Assembly (NCBI GenBank): GCA_947650285.1
Contig: CANTFL010000174.1
Location: 682,001-746,000 of the forward strand
Origin: Hyaloperonospora brassicae
Taxonomy: Eukaryota > Oomycota > Peronosporomycetes > Peronosporales > Peronosporaceae
Direction: 5' to 3'
DNA length: 64,000 nt
The position numbers were made by a program, and so were the translations under genes. The first letter of the stretch is position 1; each line of letters opens with the position of its first letter. The notes beneath the pieces are model-generated. The model was not told the DNA's origin, ran no database searches, and worked only from the letters and a program-made list of their open reading frames with translations. Below, one piece after another: positions 12,256-26,394 of the stretch.

Positions 12256-14346
12256 TCAACGAGGTGCAGGATTAGCAGCTGCATATGCGAGCTCAAAAGC
12301 GGATGGCAAGCGGCGTGTTGACCCTGTTGGCCGGCCTCGCGTCTCTGCTTGCACAGGATTTACTGACAAAAACATCATTGGAGACTGCAAGCACACGCTC
12401 AAGAAGCATGCGCTTGCGATAACCCTCATAATTATCATAGTCACCTGCAATTCTCTCCAATGCTGTCTCCATTGATGGCAGAACAACATCTGCAACATTT
12501 CGATATGGTGGCTGGACCAAACACCAGTGCTGATTGATTTCATTGAAGGTTAGCGGTACCATTGGCCGGCTGCGGCTGCGGCGACGCATCTCATGCTGGC
12601 ATGAATACATCATTGTCATTCTAAAAGACCAAGACATATGTTGCTGACCTCTTCATTTTGATCCTGCAAATGTAGTAGCTGGTATGCGCCGCGTAGTGCA
12701 TGCGCCAAGATATTTCCCATCACCTGCAAAAAAAGCGGTTTCAGTCTTAGGATGACTATTTCTCGCTCTGCGGCATTTTGCAGTACAATAGCAGCTAGCT
12801 GACCATCACGTGCGAGCCGAACTGCGCCATCGACTTCCAGTAGGTGACCTGAAAGTGCACATATTTGTCAGCAACATCATGGACCTCATGTGAGTTAACT
12901 GAAAGATTCACTTACCTGTTGATATCCCGAATCATTTCTAAAGGGCTGCATGTGCGCTCTCCACACGTGACGTTGAGTCGTGCCCATAATGCTTTTTCCC
13001 GCGTAAGAATGCTGACACAAACCTCTCCTTGCACACCAGCCAGGTGTCATTGCAGTAGCGCATAACGTGCGCTGGGAACTCTCCCTCATGCATTGCCTGG
13101 AAGTTCAGTATTTGATGGCAACTGTTAGAATAAAACACGTTTAAGAAGCCTTCTGGAAAAGAAAGACAAAATTTTACCTGGAGTTGTTCTTGGTAGCTAA
13201 CAGCAGTGGTGGCACTGGTCAGAGCATTTTATGCCTTCATAAATGCATCCCATTCTTCAGCTGTGAAGCCTGCCTTGTGCTTGGCGAGGATAATTTTGTT
13301 GATATGCCGCCTGCACAGCAGCATGTTGGCAGTGGGAAATGTGTCATCAAGCGCACCCATGAGTGCAAGCTCACGATCAGTCACAAAGGTGACATTGTTG
13401 TTGGGGAGGTTCAATTCTTCAAAAACATCTCGAAGGTGATGCACAGCTCAACGGTAATCTGCAGCTGTCTCTCTTTTCATTAAGAAGTATGCAAACGAAG
13501 GCTCTGGTGGGATGATGTGGCACCAACAACATGAAACAGAGGCATTTTAAACTTGTTTGTCTTGTATGTTGCATCCAGTAGCCACACTTTATCGGCACAA
13601 AACGTTAGGTAGATACCACGGGCGCAGAATGAAATAACCAGGAGATGGGTGAGCTTCTGCTCACTGTCAACCCGTGAGAAGTGGTGGGCAGCATCACCAA
13701 GGCTGTCCAGGAGAGCTGAAATGAGTAAGCGACCGTTGAGCATTCGGGACAGTTCCAAATTCCCAATGTTGCGAACATCCTGGCCTGTCAGCATGACACC
13801 TTCATTTTGGTAAATTGAGGTGGTGATACGTTTGTTTGGAACAAGTGCACGTAATATCTCCATTACTCTTTGGTTTTGTTCTGGTTTGAGCATTCCAGTG
13901 CGTTCTTGCGAATGCGCTCTCGGATGCGCACACGCCTCATGGTTGTGTTCATCATTGGTAACTTCAACAAGCCATTGATTTTCTTGATTGCGTATGTTGT
14001 CTCTGAAAGGACAGCCACTGCTCCGACTTGGCCTCATACGCTTGCCTTGGCCACTGCGCGCAACAGGAGAATTTGATTGTGAGCACTAATAGTATAGCAC
14101 CCAAACATCGCCTTCCTTTCTGTTACCAACCCTCTTGGTACGCTTGACAACAATGCCATGTCCATGTGATATTGCATGGGCCTTTACAGCAGCTTTAGTC
14201 TCAGCAAGAGAGGCATGTCCAATTGTGAAGGGGAAATAAGGGTGCTCATTTTGAAAGAGTTGTTGTAACAGTGAAGGTTTCAATTTGAAGGTGAGTGTCT
14301 TGTGGGTGTTGAAATTATTACAGTTGCGTATATTCTCTTTGACCAA
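12256..14346 (-). pseudogene. MULE transposase with FAR1-like N-terminus, broken
   Basis: It can be read on the minus strand in pieces. The N-terminal segment at 14346-14086 ends at an in-frame TAG. A zinc-binding-like region (GCPFRD and NHEACAHPRAH) lies near 14020-13910. The MULE catalytic core has LLDATYKTNKFKMPLFHVVG near 13590-13530, TDRELALMGAL near 13375, and CRRHINKIILAK near 13320-13285. An ESAHAALKR-like segment sits near 12945-12990, and a basic GRPTGSTRR tail near 12345-12315. Breaks are the TAG at 14086, a frameshift near 13520 and a TGA near 13456 where Trp is expected. The motif order is that of MuDR/FAR1-type transposases, so the family call is strong, but the gene is dead. 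Confidence 0.8.
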
Positions 14347-14421
14347 TCACAAGGTAGGTTATAGCCAATCCAAACTAATTTATGAGGGGGATGGTTAACG
14401 TTTGGGTGGTGGATAAATAAC
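14086..14421 (-). repeat. Right terminal inverted repeat of the MULE
   Basis: Reverse-complement counterpart of 11851-12172. Its inner part encodes the first 86 codons of the transposase frame. Confidence 0.75.
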
Positions 14422-14616
14422 TCTTCCCTGAACAAAGTTAAGGAATGTTTTATTATAAAATGTGCTTAGGAGTACTCAGGGCTTGACCTACATTAAGTTA
14501 CCCTCGTTAAAAATTATGGAAGCTTTTTGGAATAAGATAGCATAAGCGAAGTGGGAAGATGGGCCGCAAAAAATGACCTGATCAAATATAGTATCGAAAC
14601 ATCGTTACGCTCCCCC

Positions 14617-14931
14617 TTAATTACTCATCTCTACCAGCTTAACGCTTTTACTTATCTCGATTGTATTATTAAACTGGGATGTATGGAGTGAGTTTGCCAT
14701 AATATATGCAAGCTGATTAGACGCAGGACTTATTCCATATCTAAGTGATAGAGCAGATGTGGTGACGTCGATATCCCAAATTTGCTGCCGTGGTCTAAAT
14801 TTATGTACATCTTCAGGGCTTGACGACTCACGGGGAGCAGGCTCCAATCCGTACCTTGTTGTATATTTTTGTGCACATCTTATGTACTCGTAGGAGGCGC
14901 TTACTTTCTTCACGGCATTGTCAAATGTCAT
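14617..14931 (-). other. Unrecognised 104-codon ORF
   Basis: This open frame has more balanced composition than its surroundings, with segments such as DVHKFRPRQQIWDIDV and LRYGISPASNQLAY that look protein-like. I recognise no family. There is no signal peptide and the neighbours are transposon debris. It could be an exon or relic of a retrotransposon polyprotein. Confidence 0.25.
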
Positions 14932-17900
14932 ACTAGCTCTGAGTTCTGTAACGAGAGCTAATCACTTGAAGGAAATGTTCACAATGCGAACATGGACCTT
15001 GCGTCGATCTCCATCATTTTATTAAAAACTATTGATTCAAATCTTCTAATTACTTGATCTGCCTCGCGATAATGACATCTAGTCCTTTTCTTGTAATCCG
15101 CTACCTACTCGCAGTTGGCACCTTGTGATTACTTGCGCAACTCAAACAAGTTTTATAAAATAACGTTTCGATATGGTGGCTAACAATACGATATTATTTT
15201 GTTGGGGTATGTGCTTGTTCAGCGTCAGAAAGACAATAAATTCTAGCCTACAGAAGGAACTCACATATATTTTGTAAACAATGTATAATTCAAGTCTGCG
15301 AATCGTCAAGCCAGATAAATTGCTCACATATCTAACACATGTCTCACACCACAAGATATTCTTCATCCTAACAACATTCTTACGCTCGAATTTTATTTAT
15401 AATACTAGTCAAACATCCCAGGCAACATATAAATTTACGCTGTAAATCTCGATATTGTGTTCTTCGATCAAAATATGGCATATGGCATATAATCTGATCG
15501 GATCCAGATCGTGGGGACTCTAGCCAAAATGTAAAAATAAATTTAAAGCAGATATATTTAATAAATTTCGGCATTCATTTGTACCCCAATTTAATGTTCT
15601 TCAAACTTAAACTAACAACAATCGCCTTATGTATTTATTACAACGTTTCCATATTCATATGCACATTAGATCGCCATTATATTTATTCCAAAGAATTTAA
15701 ATTTTTTTAAGGCTAAAGTTTATTATAATGTTGGTGAGTGTGTGGTGGCACACAGTCCAATTTGCATTTATTCACGAAAATAATTCAGATGCTTTCTATA
15801 ATCAAAGCAGATGGTCCCATAATAACGTTTATAAACTGAATTAAGATAGTATATATCGATGGGACGGGTACAGTTACCGATATCACATTATATTATATTG
15901 TTTCGACGTATGAATGCCCGATTCCATACGTAAGAATGACCCTTGTATCCATTCCGTTAACCCATCCTTCCCACAAGCCATATATTGTGCTCTTGTTTTG
16001 GATCGGTACGTTAGATCGATGAAAACGCCATACCAAAGCTTATGTCTCAGGCTAGCAGAACATATTTCTCAAATTGAGGTCATTGTATGTAAATTCCATC
16101 GATCTGAAGAAACCGGGTATCATTTTCCAGAAGTCTACGATATTAAAATTCCAGTCTTTTCTATCTTTAATGCACATGTACGGTTGTTATTTAATATAAC
16201 AGGCCTTTGCCACAAAGATCACCATGCTTTGCTCTCGATATGCAGTTTGCATTTCGCATCAATAACATCCTGATTATTAACATTCATGACTTTTACAAGC
16301 AATTAAGCCGCAGCCAGTTTTCAAAGTATATGTCAAAGTCACATCTTGCCTTTCACTGAGAGATGCAAAGCCGTATACTGGGCGTCGTAAGAGGTAACGG
16401 CGACGACTTTCCGTCACTTAGACGTTTGATTGATAGGAGCATCACGTATAATTAAAAAAATTAGATGTGTACCAACGCATTCAAAGACTCTCCCTCAATT
16501 GACATCGACCAAAACGGTGGGCGTAAATATTGACATATTACAGAAATTATAACGCCAAATATTTTTCTTGTCCCATTGGATATCAAATCATACGCATTGT
16601 AAATTTTCTCTGAACTTGTGCTGACAATTTGGCGTACTGTTATAATTGACAAATTGACTATCTGATATCGAGGCGTGGCGCGCTAGCAATAAAGCAGCGA
16701 TTTAATCCATTCATAATGCACCTTTCTCTCGGCTGTCCACCTATTTTAAACTTACTTAGATTACGAACAATAATATAAGGGTCGCGGATACAGGGTAAAT
16801 ATCTGGTTAAACAGATCGCGTTATATAGTGTGAACCTAATTATGTGATGCAATTTACGCCTCCGCTTCGACTCCACCTCAATGCCGAGATGTGATAGAGC
16901 ATCCATTAGATCCTATCATGTATATTACTTTTATCGTGTCTACTGTATTATAACGACAACGTTATTGCTCATTCAGAGAAGCAGAAGGGCAGAATTAGCG
17001 TTGCCAATATGCGAGTGAAAGCACATAAGTCAGCGGTTTACCGCTTACACCCGTCAATTTCAGTATCTTACAATGCGTTTCGTGTCAGATATTGGGCATT
17101 TGATTCAGAAAATACAAGATAAGTCGTGCCGTTCGACAACTTTTTATGCTGAGCATATTTCTTTGTAGACGCATTATAATTGTTCAATCAGATGATGATG
17201 TACGAAAGTATTCTATACAACGAGCTGAAGTATATGAAAGCCGTATTCGCTTCAAATTGAAATAGATGTGTCAAATGAATCGCTACTTGCGATCAGTCTT
17301 TATTTTTTTATAATTTAAACCATACAGTTGACGAAGCACTACCCTATCAGACGATCTTTGTATCGAGCATTGTTCCCATAACATCTCGCTTAATATATAT
17401 TCTTACGTGAAGCCAATCGCTCAAGTATCAAGCAGACTTTTACTAATATTACATTTGAGGTTTAAAATGAGAGCTAATAAATTCATGTATATCGTTCTTC
17501 ATTTTATCTGCGTTTCGAAATGAAGATGCTTGCTTTTATTTACTCTCTACCTATAAGGTCAAGATTGCAATATCATACTCATCTGCGAGTCTGCGCGGCT
17601 TCAAAATTTTCTCAGAAATGCTCACTTCAGATTATGTTTTGCTAAGCATCGTATCGACGTCGACACTAAACTAAACGATACCGATACAATGTATCTAGAT
17701 CAAGGAACCCGTCAGCAGTGGTGGATTTTAGCGGAGATTACCAAGAGTACGACGCACATAAATCATCATTATCTTATCAAATTAATTGGTGAACTGGAGA
17801 TCTGACTGAGATGGGGGATAAGCAAAATATTGTTACAATAAATAGCATTTATCAGGTATGGACAAAACGTGATACTCAACACTTTTGCTGCAGTTCAAGT

Positions 17901-18685
17901 TTTAAGTAGTTGTGGTGACAATGTCTCATCTAAATAATTACGGCACCTTTATCAGAAGTAAAATCATGATGATTGCTACATCGCCGACGTCCACAACCAA
18001 ACTTCGCACTTTGGTGGCCTATTTCTTGCATTATCGTAATCATCTTCATCACCATCGTGATTTAAACGCTTCGATAAAACAGGAATCAGTGGCGGGTTGA
18101 TTGCTGGAATGGTATCCTATGGTGGACGTCCAGCTATCAGCCACACCACCAAGAATTTATAAGATATTACAGATAAACTAAACTTTTACTGTAAAACACA
18201 CAAGTAACATGCAGCGGTACGCTTCAGCATCGAACTTCTTCCTCTTTGTAATGTATGCATATACAAAGCCACGCGACCAAAATACATACATATGACTCAG
18301 CTAAAGCTTGACTTAATACAGCAACTCGTATATTACCGTTGTGTGAAATGCAAAGTTTGGCATACACTTCTGTTTTATATTGCAGTCATATTATAAAACG
18401 AGAGCATTTTCTTCAGCAGGGTCGGTATTACAGCATTGATTGAGCCATTTTGACAAGTTAGCAATTTTACTTTTCTGTGAGATCCTTCTGCTGAGACAGG
18501 TATGTGTGATGAAGTGCGTATCGAAAATGATGGATCTGGAGGCCAGAGCATCGAAGGGACAAGGGGTCACCCCATAGGAACAAGGTGGCGAGGATAAAGG
18601 GGTCACGAAGACGACGAGACCTTTGGAGGAGAAGATCCGCAGAGCCTACATATTGAAATCGTCGCCAGCGGTTGAACGGTACTTC
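14932..18685. other. AT-rich stretch with no supported gene
   Basis: Only short overlapping ORFs (for example 15914-16273 plus) without motifs. No structural RNA or tandem repeat was noticed. Confidence 0.5.
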
Positions 18686-18689
18686 AATG

Positions 18690-18890
18690 AGTAGACCACG
18701 GTCCCTCATATAAAGGTCCGATCTCTAGGGGTAGACCTCGGTCCCTCATTGGTGGATACGGTACTTGATCTGTCGGCCTTGGTACCTCATCGGTTGATCG
18801 CGGTCCCGCATTTGTGGACTCGGCCCCTTGGGATAGAACTCGGTCCCTCATAAGTATGTCACGTTCCCTCGTTGGTGGACTTGGTCCCCC
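18690..18890. repeat. Degenerate minisatellite with cggtccctcat core
   Basis: The core ctcggtccctcat, often followed by a ggtgga-like segment, recurs with substitutions about seven times over 200 bases (for example 18697, 18736, 18838), spaced roughly 25-35 bases. No ORF crosses it usefully. Confidence 0.65.
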
Positions 18891-20284
18891 GAGGTTGGCT
18901 CCTCCAGATCAGTCAGATAAAGACTTGCATCATAAGGCAAGAATGGAATAGATTAGTTAAGGGATAGTAATGTATTGAACACTATTTTATGTGCGATTTT
19001 CTTGCAACGGCTCCAACTTGGTAAAGAAACTTGGTGATTCTGCCCGCCTGTTCCCGGGAAGGTATATTTTTGCCCCCCGTTGGACGAGAATTTCGTGGCG
19101 AGACCAAGCGCAAGTATTTTACAGGTGGTTTGTGGGCTGTGTGTTCTTTAAGTAGAAACCTCCTTTAGGAAGCGAACTTCATCGTCAGGGGGACGAGCAA
19201 AGGATAGGTGCTTCATACTCTCGGAACAATGCGGAAAGTCTAGTTGCGACAAACTTCCTGATAAATTTGGATATGAGTCCACTTTCGACTGAGTCGATCG
19301 AGTGGCCACCTACTAGACCACTGAGTGAAGCAAATCCACTCGGCCTCTCTCATTCTGGCTCTATCGAGACCAATAATTACATACCCACCAAGTATACTAT
19401 AGAGTGAGACCCGCATGCCAACGGGTACACAAGGTGATTCAAGTTTTATACAAAGCGTCGGGGAAACGTTTAACGTAATTCGTCATCCGACACAGTAAGT
19501 GGTGTGATGTCTCATCACACACTTGATTTATGTTCACACTCTACCATATAGGTATCACGATATTGGTACAAAAACTCTTTTGCACACAGATATGATATAA
19601 TATCATACCGCAGTATTCAATGCTGAGGTCGATTAAATGCAGCGAATCCGATCACTAAATTGCAATTCGAAAATTTCTGTGCTTATACGACTCCTACATT
19701 AGCTCAATATGTAGAGAAATAAATTAGGACCATACATAAGCCAATTTGTCATTACTAAACACGAAGATGTGCCAAGTATCACCTTCGGATCAGAGTCAAT
19801 ATGTCTCATCAAGTCGCTGGGTTCAAATTATTTTCAGTGTGACTATCAACTTCTCTACACCATTCAATGTATAGAAATATTTTAGACACGTTCTGTTACA
19901 TGCGCATATCTTAAATGACACTCCTGACAATACAAACGATTGAAGATGTCATTAAACCTTTTCATTCTTGTACAATCCGGAATTACATTTCTATGTAATA
20001 TGTCCAAGTCCTGCAACGTTGACTTATGCAGAAAATCGTCACCGTATTTGTCTCCTTTTGGATGCAACTGCTAGAACTTGCTACGGTCAACACATATGTG
20101 GTAGAGAGACTATGGAAATTCGCTATCAAGGAACTGAACGCATTCCCGTTATGTCCTACCCAGTTAACGTTTGACGGTTCGGTCCCACATCTTGTCAGAT
20201 TGCGTCCATTATATTTAGACTAAAATGGATATCAGATCGGGCAGGTTGGGACCTGCAATCTTGGGTCAAGGTATGAGGCGGAAG
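18891..20284. other. Intergenic stretch, no gene seen
   Basis: A gggtacacaaggtga segment at about 19421 recurs at about 21236, so both may belong to one decayed repeat family. No frame is supported. Confidence 0.4.
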
Positions 20285-20650
20285 GTAACGTTTGCGATCA
20301 GTCGATCAAGAAGGGAACTGCGATCAGCAAGGCAATCGCGATCGAGATGGCGATCGAGACCGTGATTAGTGATCGAAATCGTAATCAGTGATCAGGCATG
20401 CAATCTCGATCGTGATCAGTGGTCAATTATGTGATCGTGATTAAGTTGCTGTGGAGCACACCATGTGATTTACGATCAGCAAGGCGATCGCGATCAGGAA
20501 GCGATCGAGATCGGGATCATTGATCAGGTAGGTGATCGCGATCAAGTTGCTGTGGATCACACCATGTGATCTGTGATCAGCAAGGCGATCGCGATCAGAA
20601 AGCGATCGAGATCGGGATCAATGATCAGGTATATGATCGCGATCAGATAA
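20285..20650. repeat. GATC-dense satellite with a 101-bp tandem duplication
   Basis: The tetranucleotide gatc appears every few bases across this block, often as cgatcgcgatc or atcgagatcgggatc. Bases 20443-20543 and 20544-20644 are two direct copies of a 101-bp unit starting aagttgctgtgga, with a handful of differences. More degenerate material of the same kind precedes them. It is not coding. Confidence 0.8.
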
Positions 20651-20659
20651 GTATATCAG

Positions 20660-21094
20660 GTGTGGGCCACGCAAGTACAAGATCGCAACCGTCTGGAAAG
20701 AGCGGCATGTGGCAAACGATGTCTAAGACATTTGAATAGGGATAGGGTTGTTGGGTTTGATTGGGTAACATTAAACATAGTTCAATTTGATTCAAAGTAC
20801 ACGTGTCGACTTCTCGTACGGGTGGATCATTGGCCACCCAATGTCAAGGAAAGATTTACATACTTTTATCAAGTGATATCCCTGGATTGTTTGGCCAGGA
20901 ATCAATATCTCTCAAACAACACCCCAACTGCGACTAGACGCAGGGAACCCTTTGTGATTGAAGACCTAAGATCGCGAGACGGCCCAAGTGGTCAGAAGGC
21001 TCGCGAACCAAGGTCTATATTTGGACAAGGCGATCTGTTACAGATCAGGATGACTCATATTAAGCACCCCACAAGCATACAAGTTATCGCGTGA
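20660..21094 (+). other. Unrecognised 144-codon ORF
   Basis: A single open frame just after the GATC satellite. It has a fairly even residue distribution but no domain I recognise and no signal peptide. It may be part of a decayed retrotransposon. Confidence 0.2.
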
Positions 21095-24000
21095 CGAATT
21101 CCACGTGACCACACCAACCCCGATCGTGGTGTAGAGGTTTCCACACCGTGATCGAACCTCGACCCCATCGCAAACACGGTCAAGTTTTCCATTGACACCA
21201 GTCCACCTAAAAGAGCGCAACCCGCCTCACCGACGGGTACACAAGGTGAGGAAGTCTATCACGATTACGGGATTAGGTTTCCTCCTCCATTAGTCGGTCG
21301 TCCGGGCGCCAGTGGAGAGTTGGGATCGACTCCTCAAAAGAGCGATCACCCAATTACCACACATATATCTTTCACAGCGCCAACTGATGCCAATACCCTT
21401 TTTAATTTATCGAACTCTATTTTATTCAAAATATGTATGTGCTTCGCGATATTCAAGGTCGGAACTACAAAACAACTTGACCTTTATATCCGAATTGCAA
21501 AGCAAAATATGCACGATCGATTCTTTCCGCTCTTGTACAAATTGTTGATGCATACAGCGCCACGAACAATGAATCCATCACCGCCAGCTACAAATGCCTC
21601 AATTGTATCTTTTGCTGTTTGGAATGGAAAACAATTATTACGAAATAGCGTCATGTGGTAGATAGTTAAGCTATTGATCTGCCGAATAATTTTTAATTTT
21701 CCATTCGCTCGCCGCGTTATTTATAGTAGTGCGTCGATCCCCTCTTCTTTAAATAAAAATTATACTTAGTGCGAACTTTTCGCACCCTTATCACCGGCCT
21801 GTGAATCCACACACATGCCGATTACATGTACCTATAAAAGCTTTCGACAACCCTTTTCTAATTCCTAGCTGTTCTCTCGAAGGCTTCAAATTCAAGTATT
21901 GCCCCTACCGCTACTTATTTACCGCGCAAGATCATAGTGCGCTCTGTTGCTTCTTCCTCTATATCATCGTATCACACTCGCGCCGTATCATTTCTTTGAC
22001 CATGTAGAGCTCAACATGCTCGCGCACTTCGATTTTTTAATTATCGCGCCATACACCGGCGAGACGAACTTTGACAGAAATTACCATCTTCTCATTCGAA
22101 ATAGCTTAGCCACTTACCAAAGCAAGACGGAAGCACTAATTGATATATCAAGAAATTGGTTAATGATATTGTCGCTAAAAATCATTTCATTTTGTGCTAC
22201 TATTTGAATAACTAGACGCATCGTGCAGGCTGTGCTTTCCGCGGCACTTACTTAGGAAACTTCAATATTAAGCGTAAATTATCGCATTCTGCATAGTAGA
22301 CTGTATCTAAGAACAGATAATTCTATCAAAGATAAACAGCGCAGTAAAATTGGACGTCTTACAATCCGTGGTCGCCTGCTACATCTCGCCCTTTGTTTTT
22401 CGTTTATTTTGGTCGAACAGCTGTTCCTTACTAGTGTTATGATCAAGCCAACTTTTCAACTAGTACTTTCTTACTTGATAGTGTCGTTGTTCTTTTATGC
22501 CTTCGTCATTGCGATTATGCTAACAACCCTACAGACTAGGCAGATGAATATTAGAAGACTTGTATTCACGATGTTAAAATTGAAAGTATTATTAGCATAT
22601 TGAACTGTGCGAAAATGTATACAGCGCTAACCATCTAATTCTCCCACTTAGTTGGAAGCTTTAAAAGCCAATTTTAAAATAAGAGAACCTGTCTTAGCTT
22701 CAAATTTGATAAGAATTACTCCATAGCATTTGCACTGACACCAGACTTTGATACGCTATCCGTCACAGCGCAAGCGTCGAGACCTACCGGATACGATACT
22801 GCGCATATAATTATTGCGAACTTTGATGGCCGGATTGTTCTCATCGGCATTTTTGCGAACTCGATTCTATTTATCTTGAATCAGTGCCTTGACAAAAATG
22901 CTTTGGACGCGAATGATTTTCGAATTTTAAATTGAAAGGCAGACACAAGTATAATCGTCGATGTTGTATTATTGCTCACAACAAAAAAAGTTTGCCCAAC
23001 TTGCGTATAATAGTCGAATATATTATACACAAACACTTATCTCCGGTTCTTGCATCACGGCGAATCATACCCTACCCAAAACGAGCATAATAGCGCCTAT
23101 AAATATCGATCTTATACTCGTATTTACCCATCAAGATACGCGATTCTATCAAGTTAGTGGCTAAAGTGCTCAGCGTGCAAACATCTGGGTCATTGCGATG
23201 GCTTGCAGTCCAACGAAAAAAGAATTTAGAAGGGGGATTGTTAAAAGAAGTACACGACAATATTGTCATTATGTTGCTGTATTTAGGCCACCAGATCAAG
23301 AAATACCACAAAACGAATACCACATTTTACATTTCTTTAAAAATTGTTCATTTTTTTAACGCAAAAGGAATAATCCAAAATCTTTATATGAACATGTGCC
23401 GAATATCATGCAAATTATATAGATTTTAATCAATGAATGTAACCGTCATTCGTCAAGACATTTGAGTTTTTGCGTTTGTAATTGTACATTGATAAGGACC
23501 TGAAATTGGTATATTTAACTTTAATATTTCTGCCGTAAGAAGTAGTAAGAAGCCTTCTTGATTGTCATGAAATTTATATTAGAGTGGATGATTAAAAAAA
23601 TTCCTTTGTCAAATACTACAACCATATTGGTAAAATCGTTGTATCGTTATTGATTGTGAATCCATTTTATGTATACAGGATTAATTGCATGTATATGTTC
23701 TAACGAAATATGTTAGTCTTTAAGTGTAAAATGCGCATATTTAATTTAGCTACAGCTGTTGGGTAATAACAGCGCCTATTATAGGATCATCATGTAGTGC
23801 TGGGATAATGAAGTGCGGCGAGCTCGTTACATGTCATTGAATATTTAGTATATGAATTTGAATAATATCTTAGACGATTATTTAAATTAATATTATCTGA
23901 TAAGGGGATAGTTTTGATGCAATATTACCTTTGAGGCTAACATTTGTTGGCCTTATTAGAGTCTACACTTTTTATAGGCGGTTCTATCAACCAACTTATC

Positions 24001-24620
24001 TGCTAATCTCTGCCAGACACGCGAAATAGATGGTAAGACACGAACCTGCATGAGAAATTGTAGTTCTATCTTGTTAAACTAAGACAAAGATAATTGACAT
24101 ATAGAAAGATCATTATATTTAATATAGTTCCACTTTATTACTACGCAGAGATTCCTTATATCTGTCGTCTACGTAGCGCTTCCTCACGATCACGAGTAGG
24201 TGAGTCCGGGAGTAGGCAGTCTTGTGTTTAAAAATACAAGGACCTCTTAAGATAGATGAGAGTATGACGCGCTACCGATCGCGTAGGTGCAAAAATGCTC
24301 TTGACAATGAATATGATTGTGGATCATATGTCACATTTCCCTTTTAAATAAGAATTCGATTTAACTTACTCTAATTCGCTTCGGTAGAGGAGCACACTCA
24401 AACCAGATTAGTGGCAAGCCCCATACTGATGAAATTAGCAAGGTGTACGCATTCGTATCTCACGTACACAGTATGTGTGGAAGAAGTGAACTACTTGAAC
24501 AAGAAACTGCTTAAAAGAAAAGAATTAATAATCTGTACGTTTAATATAGTTGAGTCTCGTTCATACACTTTCTTTATCTTACCTATTCTATGTATGTAAC
24601 TACAAACTTCGAATGTAGAA
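21095..24620. other. AT-rich stretch with no supported gene
   Basis: ORFs of 60-113 codons occur (for example 21320-21661, 21947-22207, 23157-23429). They lack motifs and agree with chance in AT-rich DNA. Confidence 0.5.
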
Positions 24621-24624
24621 ATCG

Positions 24625-24760
24625 TATAACTACCCATTGCGAGCGTCTAGCGGCGATTGGTGGTTGATACGATCGATAATATGGCCTATACCAATTAATA
24701 TTGGGGCGGTGATAAATATTAGCTCCAAGATATCTTTTCTTTATGCATGTCATAGAATAA
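24625..24760 (+). repeat. Decayed LTR fragment (TGTAACGG family)
   Basis: The block cccattgcgagcgtctagcg followed by gcgattggtggttgatac corresponds to actcattgcgcgcgtcttgc and gcgattggtggattgatat inside the LTR at 42780-43169. A degenerate match continues to a ggtgata segment. LTR ends are not found. Confidence 0.5.
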
Positions 24761-25659
24761 TATATAAAGTAAGTACTATCAATTAAGACACCATTTGCGA
24801 TGGTATTGTTTGTGCCAATGACATGTAACCGACTTATTAATTTACAACTTTGGTATTTGATTTCAGAACAATAATATTTTTATAGATGAGTTATTATGCT
24901 TACAAAATTTGCCACATATGACAAATTATTTACGAGGCGATCTTCATGGAACTATGCTAACGCAGAAATATTAACTATTCCGCATTCAGCAATTTATTTG
25001 TCATTTATGCCATATTTCGTGCATGTCCTTCATAAAGGAATTACTCACGATTGCAGTTTTTAAAATCACAAAATATCTATACAGGGCGCTAGTGACGGTA
25101 CAAAAAATCAAAGAGACCTCATTATATAGGCACAGTCTATACGTCAATAGTGTTCGTTTGTTCATAACTTGAGAAATATTTGGTAACTGTCTTCACTATC
25201 GTTGAAATACCTTATGGTACATTAAACAATTACTGTTATGCTAAATTTTACATGATCTAAGCAAAAAATTATTTGTGGGACTAAGATGGTAAGCAGTACA
25301 CCATGAGAGCACCCATAGATGAACTCGATAACACTATGGAAAAATAAAAAATGCTTATAATATCACAAGAATAATCAAAATGTCCCAAACAATTGGAAAA
25401 TGAAAAAAATACTTCGATAACCACATAAATAAAAACGTCCCACGTCCTAGTTTGAAGAATACGCTTAAGGTCTTTCGCACGTTTCCATCCCGAAATAGTT
25501 CTGCATACGAAGAAGTCTGCAGACATTGAATCCATCAATAAGAGCTAAACAGAAAAAATAAATTCATTGGGGTCTATTGATATGATTATGTGTTTTAAAG
25601 TATCAAAACTGGTAAGAAGGAAAGGAATGCGATCCCACAAGTAGAATAACATTAATAGC

Positions 25660-25857
25660 AACCGCAGCACCTACAACAACAACAGCAGCAGCAACAGCAG
25701 TAGCAGCATCAACAATGGATAATCAAACAACAACAGCAACCGCATCAACTTCAAGAGAAGCAGCAACAGCAGCAGCAACAATATTAGCAGAAACAGCGTC
25801 AACCATAGCAACTAAAACAACAATAGCTAAAGAAGTATCATTAATATCAACAACATA
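25660..25857. repeat. CAR/AAC trinucleotide-rich tract, left palindrome arm
   Basis: Irregular caacaacaacagcagcagca-type repeats. The mirror copy is at 26395-26590. Confidence 0.8.
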
Positions 25858-26394
25858 AGCACGGACTAAATGTTTTTACGGCCGCACCCGATGATACAAA
25901 GACGCGTTTACGTCCTCGTATCTCGCGTCTGCGCCTGCAACTGGTGGCTGCAATCGCAGCACGCCAGCGGCAGAACCCTCTTTGCGGCTTCCCAAACAGG
26001 GCGGGGGTTGGTCACGGCCATAAAATAAATAAACAAAAATGAAGATGCGCGGTTTTATGTGTACCACATTAACTTACGTTTACTGGGACGTAAGCATTTG
26101 TTTTTATTTCCTATTTATCTAGGGCATTTAATACATTGTCCAATCAACAAATGCCCAAGTCCCAGTAAACATAAGTTAATGTGGTACACATAAAACCACG
26201 CGTCTTCATTTTTGTTTATTCATTTTATGGCCGTGACCAACCCCCGCCCTGTTTGGGAAGCCGCAAAGAGGGTTCTGCCGCTGGCGTGCTGCGATTGCAG
26301 CCACCAGTTGCAGGCGCAGACGCGAGATACGAGGACGTAAACGCGTCTTTGTATCATCGGGTGCGGCCGTAAAAACATTTAGTCCGTGCTTATG

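Larger units (their letters stand above)
11851..14421 (-). mobile_element. Mutator-like transposon with long terminal inverted repeats
   Basis: The ends are inverted copies of each other. The left end reads gttatccatccattatccaa and continues with ttggattggctata and gtgattggtcaaagagaat. The right end reads the same blocks in reverse complement, finishing near 14421. The repeats run inward about 330 bp and include the first coding segment of the transposase. A single minus-strand transposase relic fills the interior. I cannot find a clear 8-11-bp target duplication. Internal stops show it is non-autonomous now. Confidence 0.75.
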
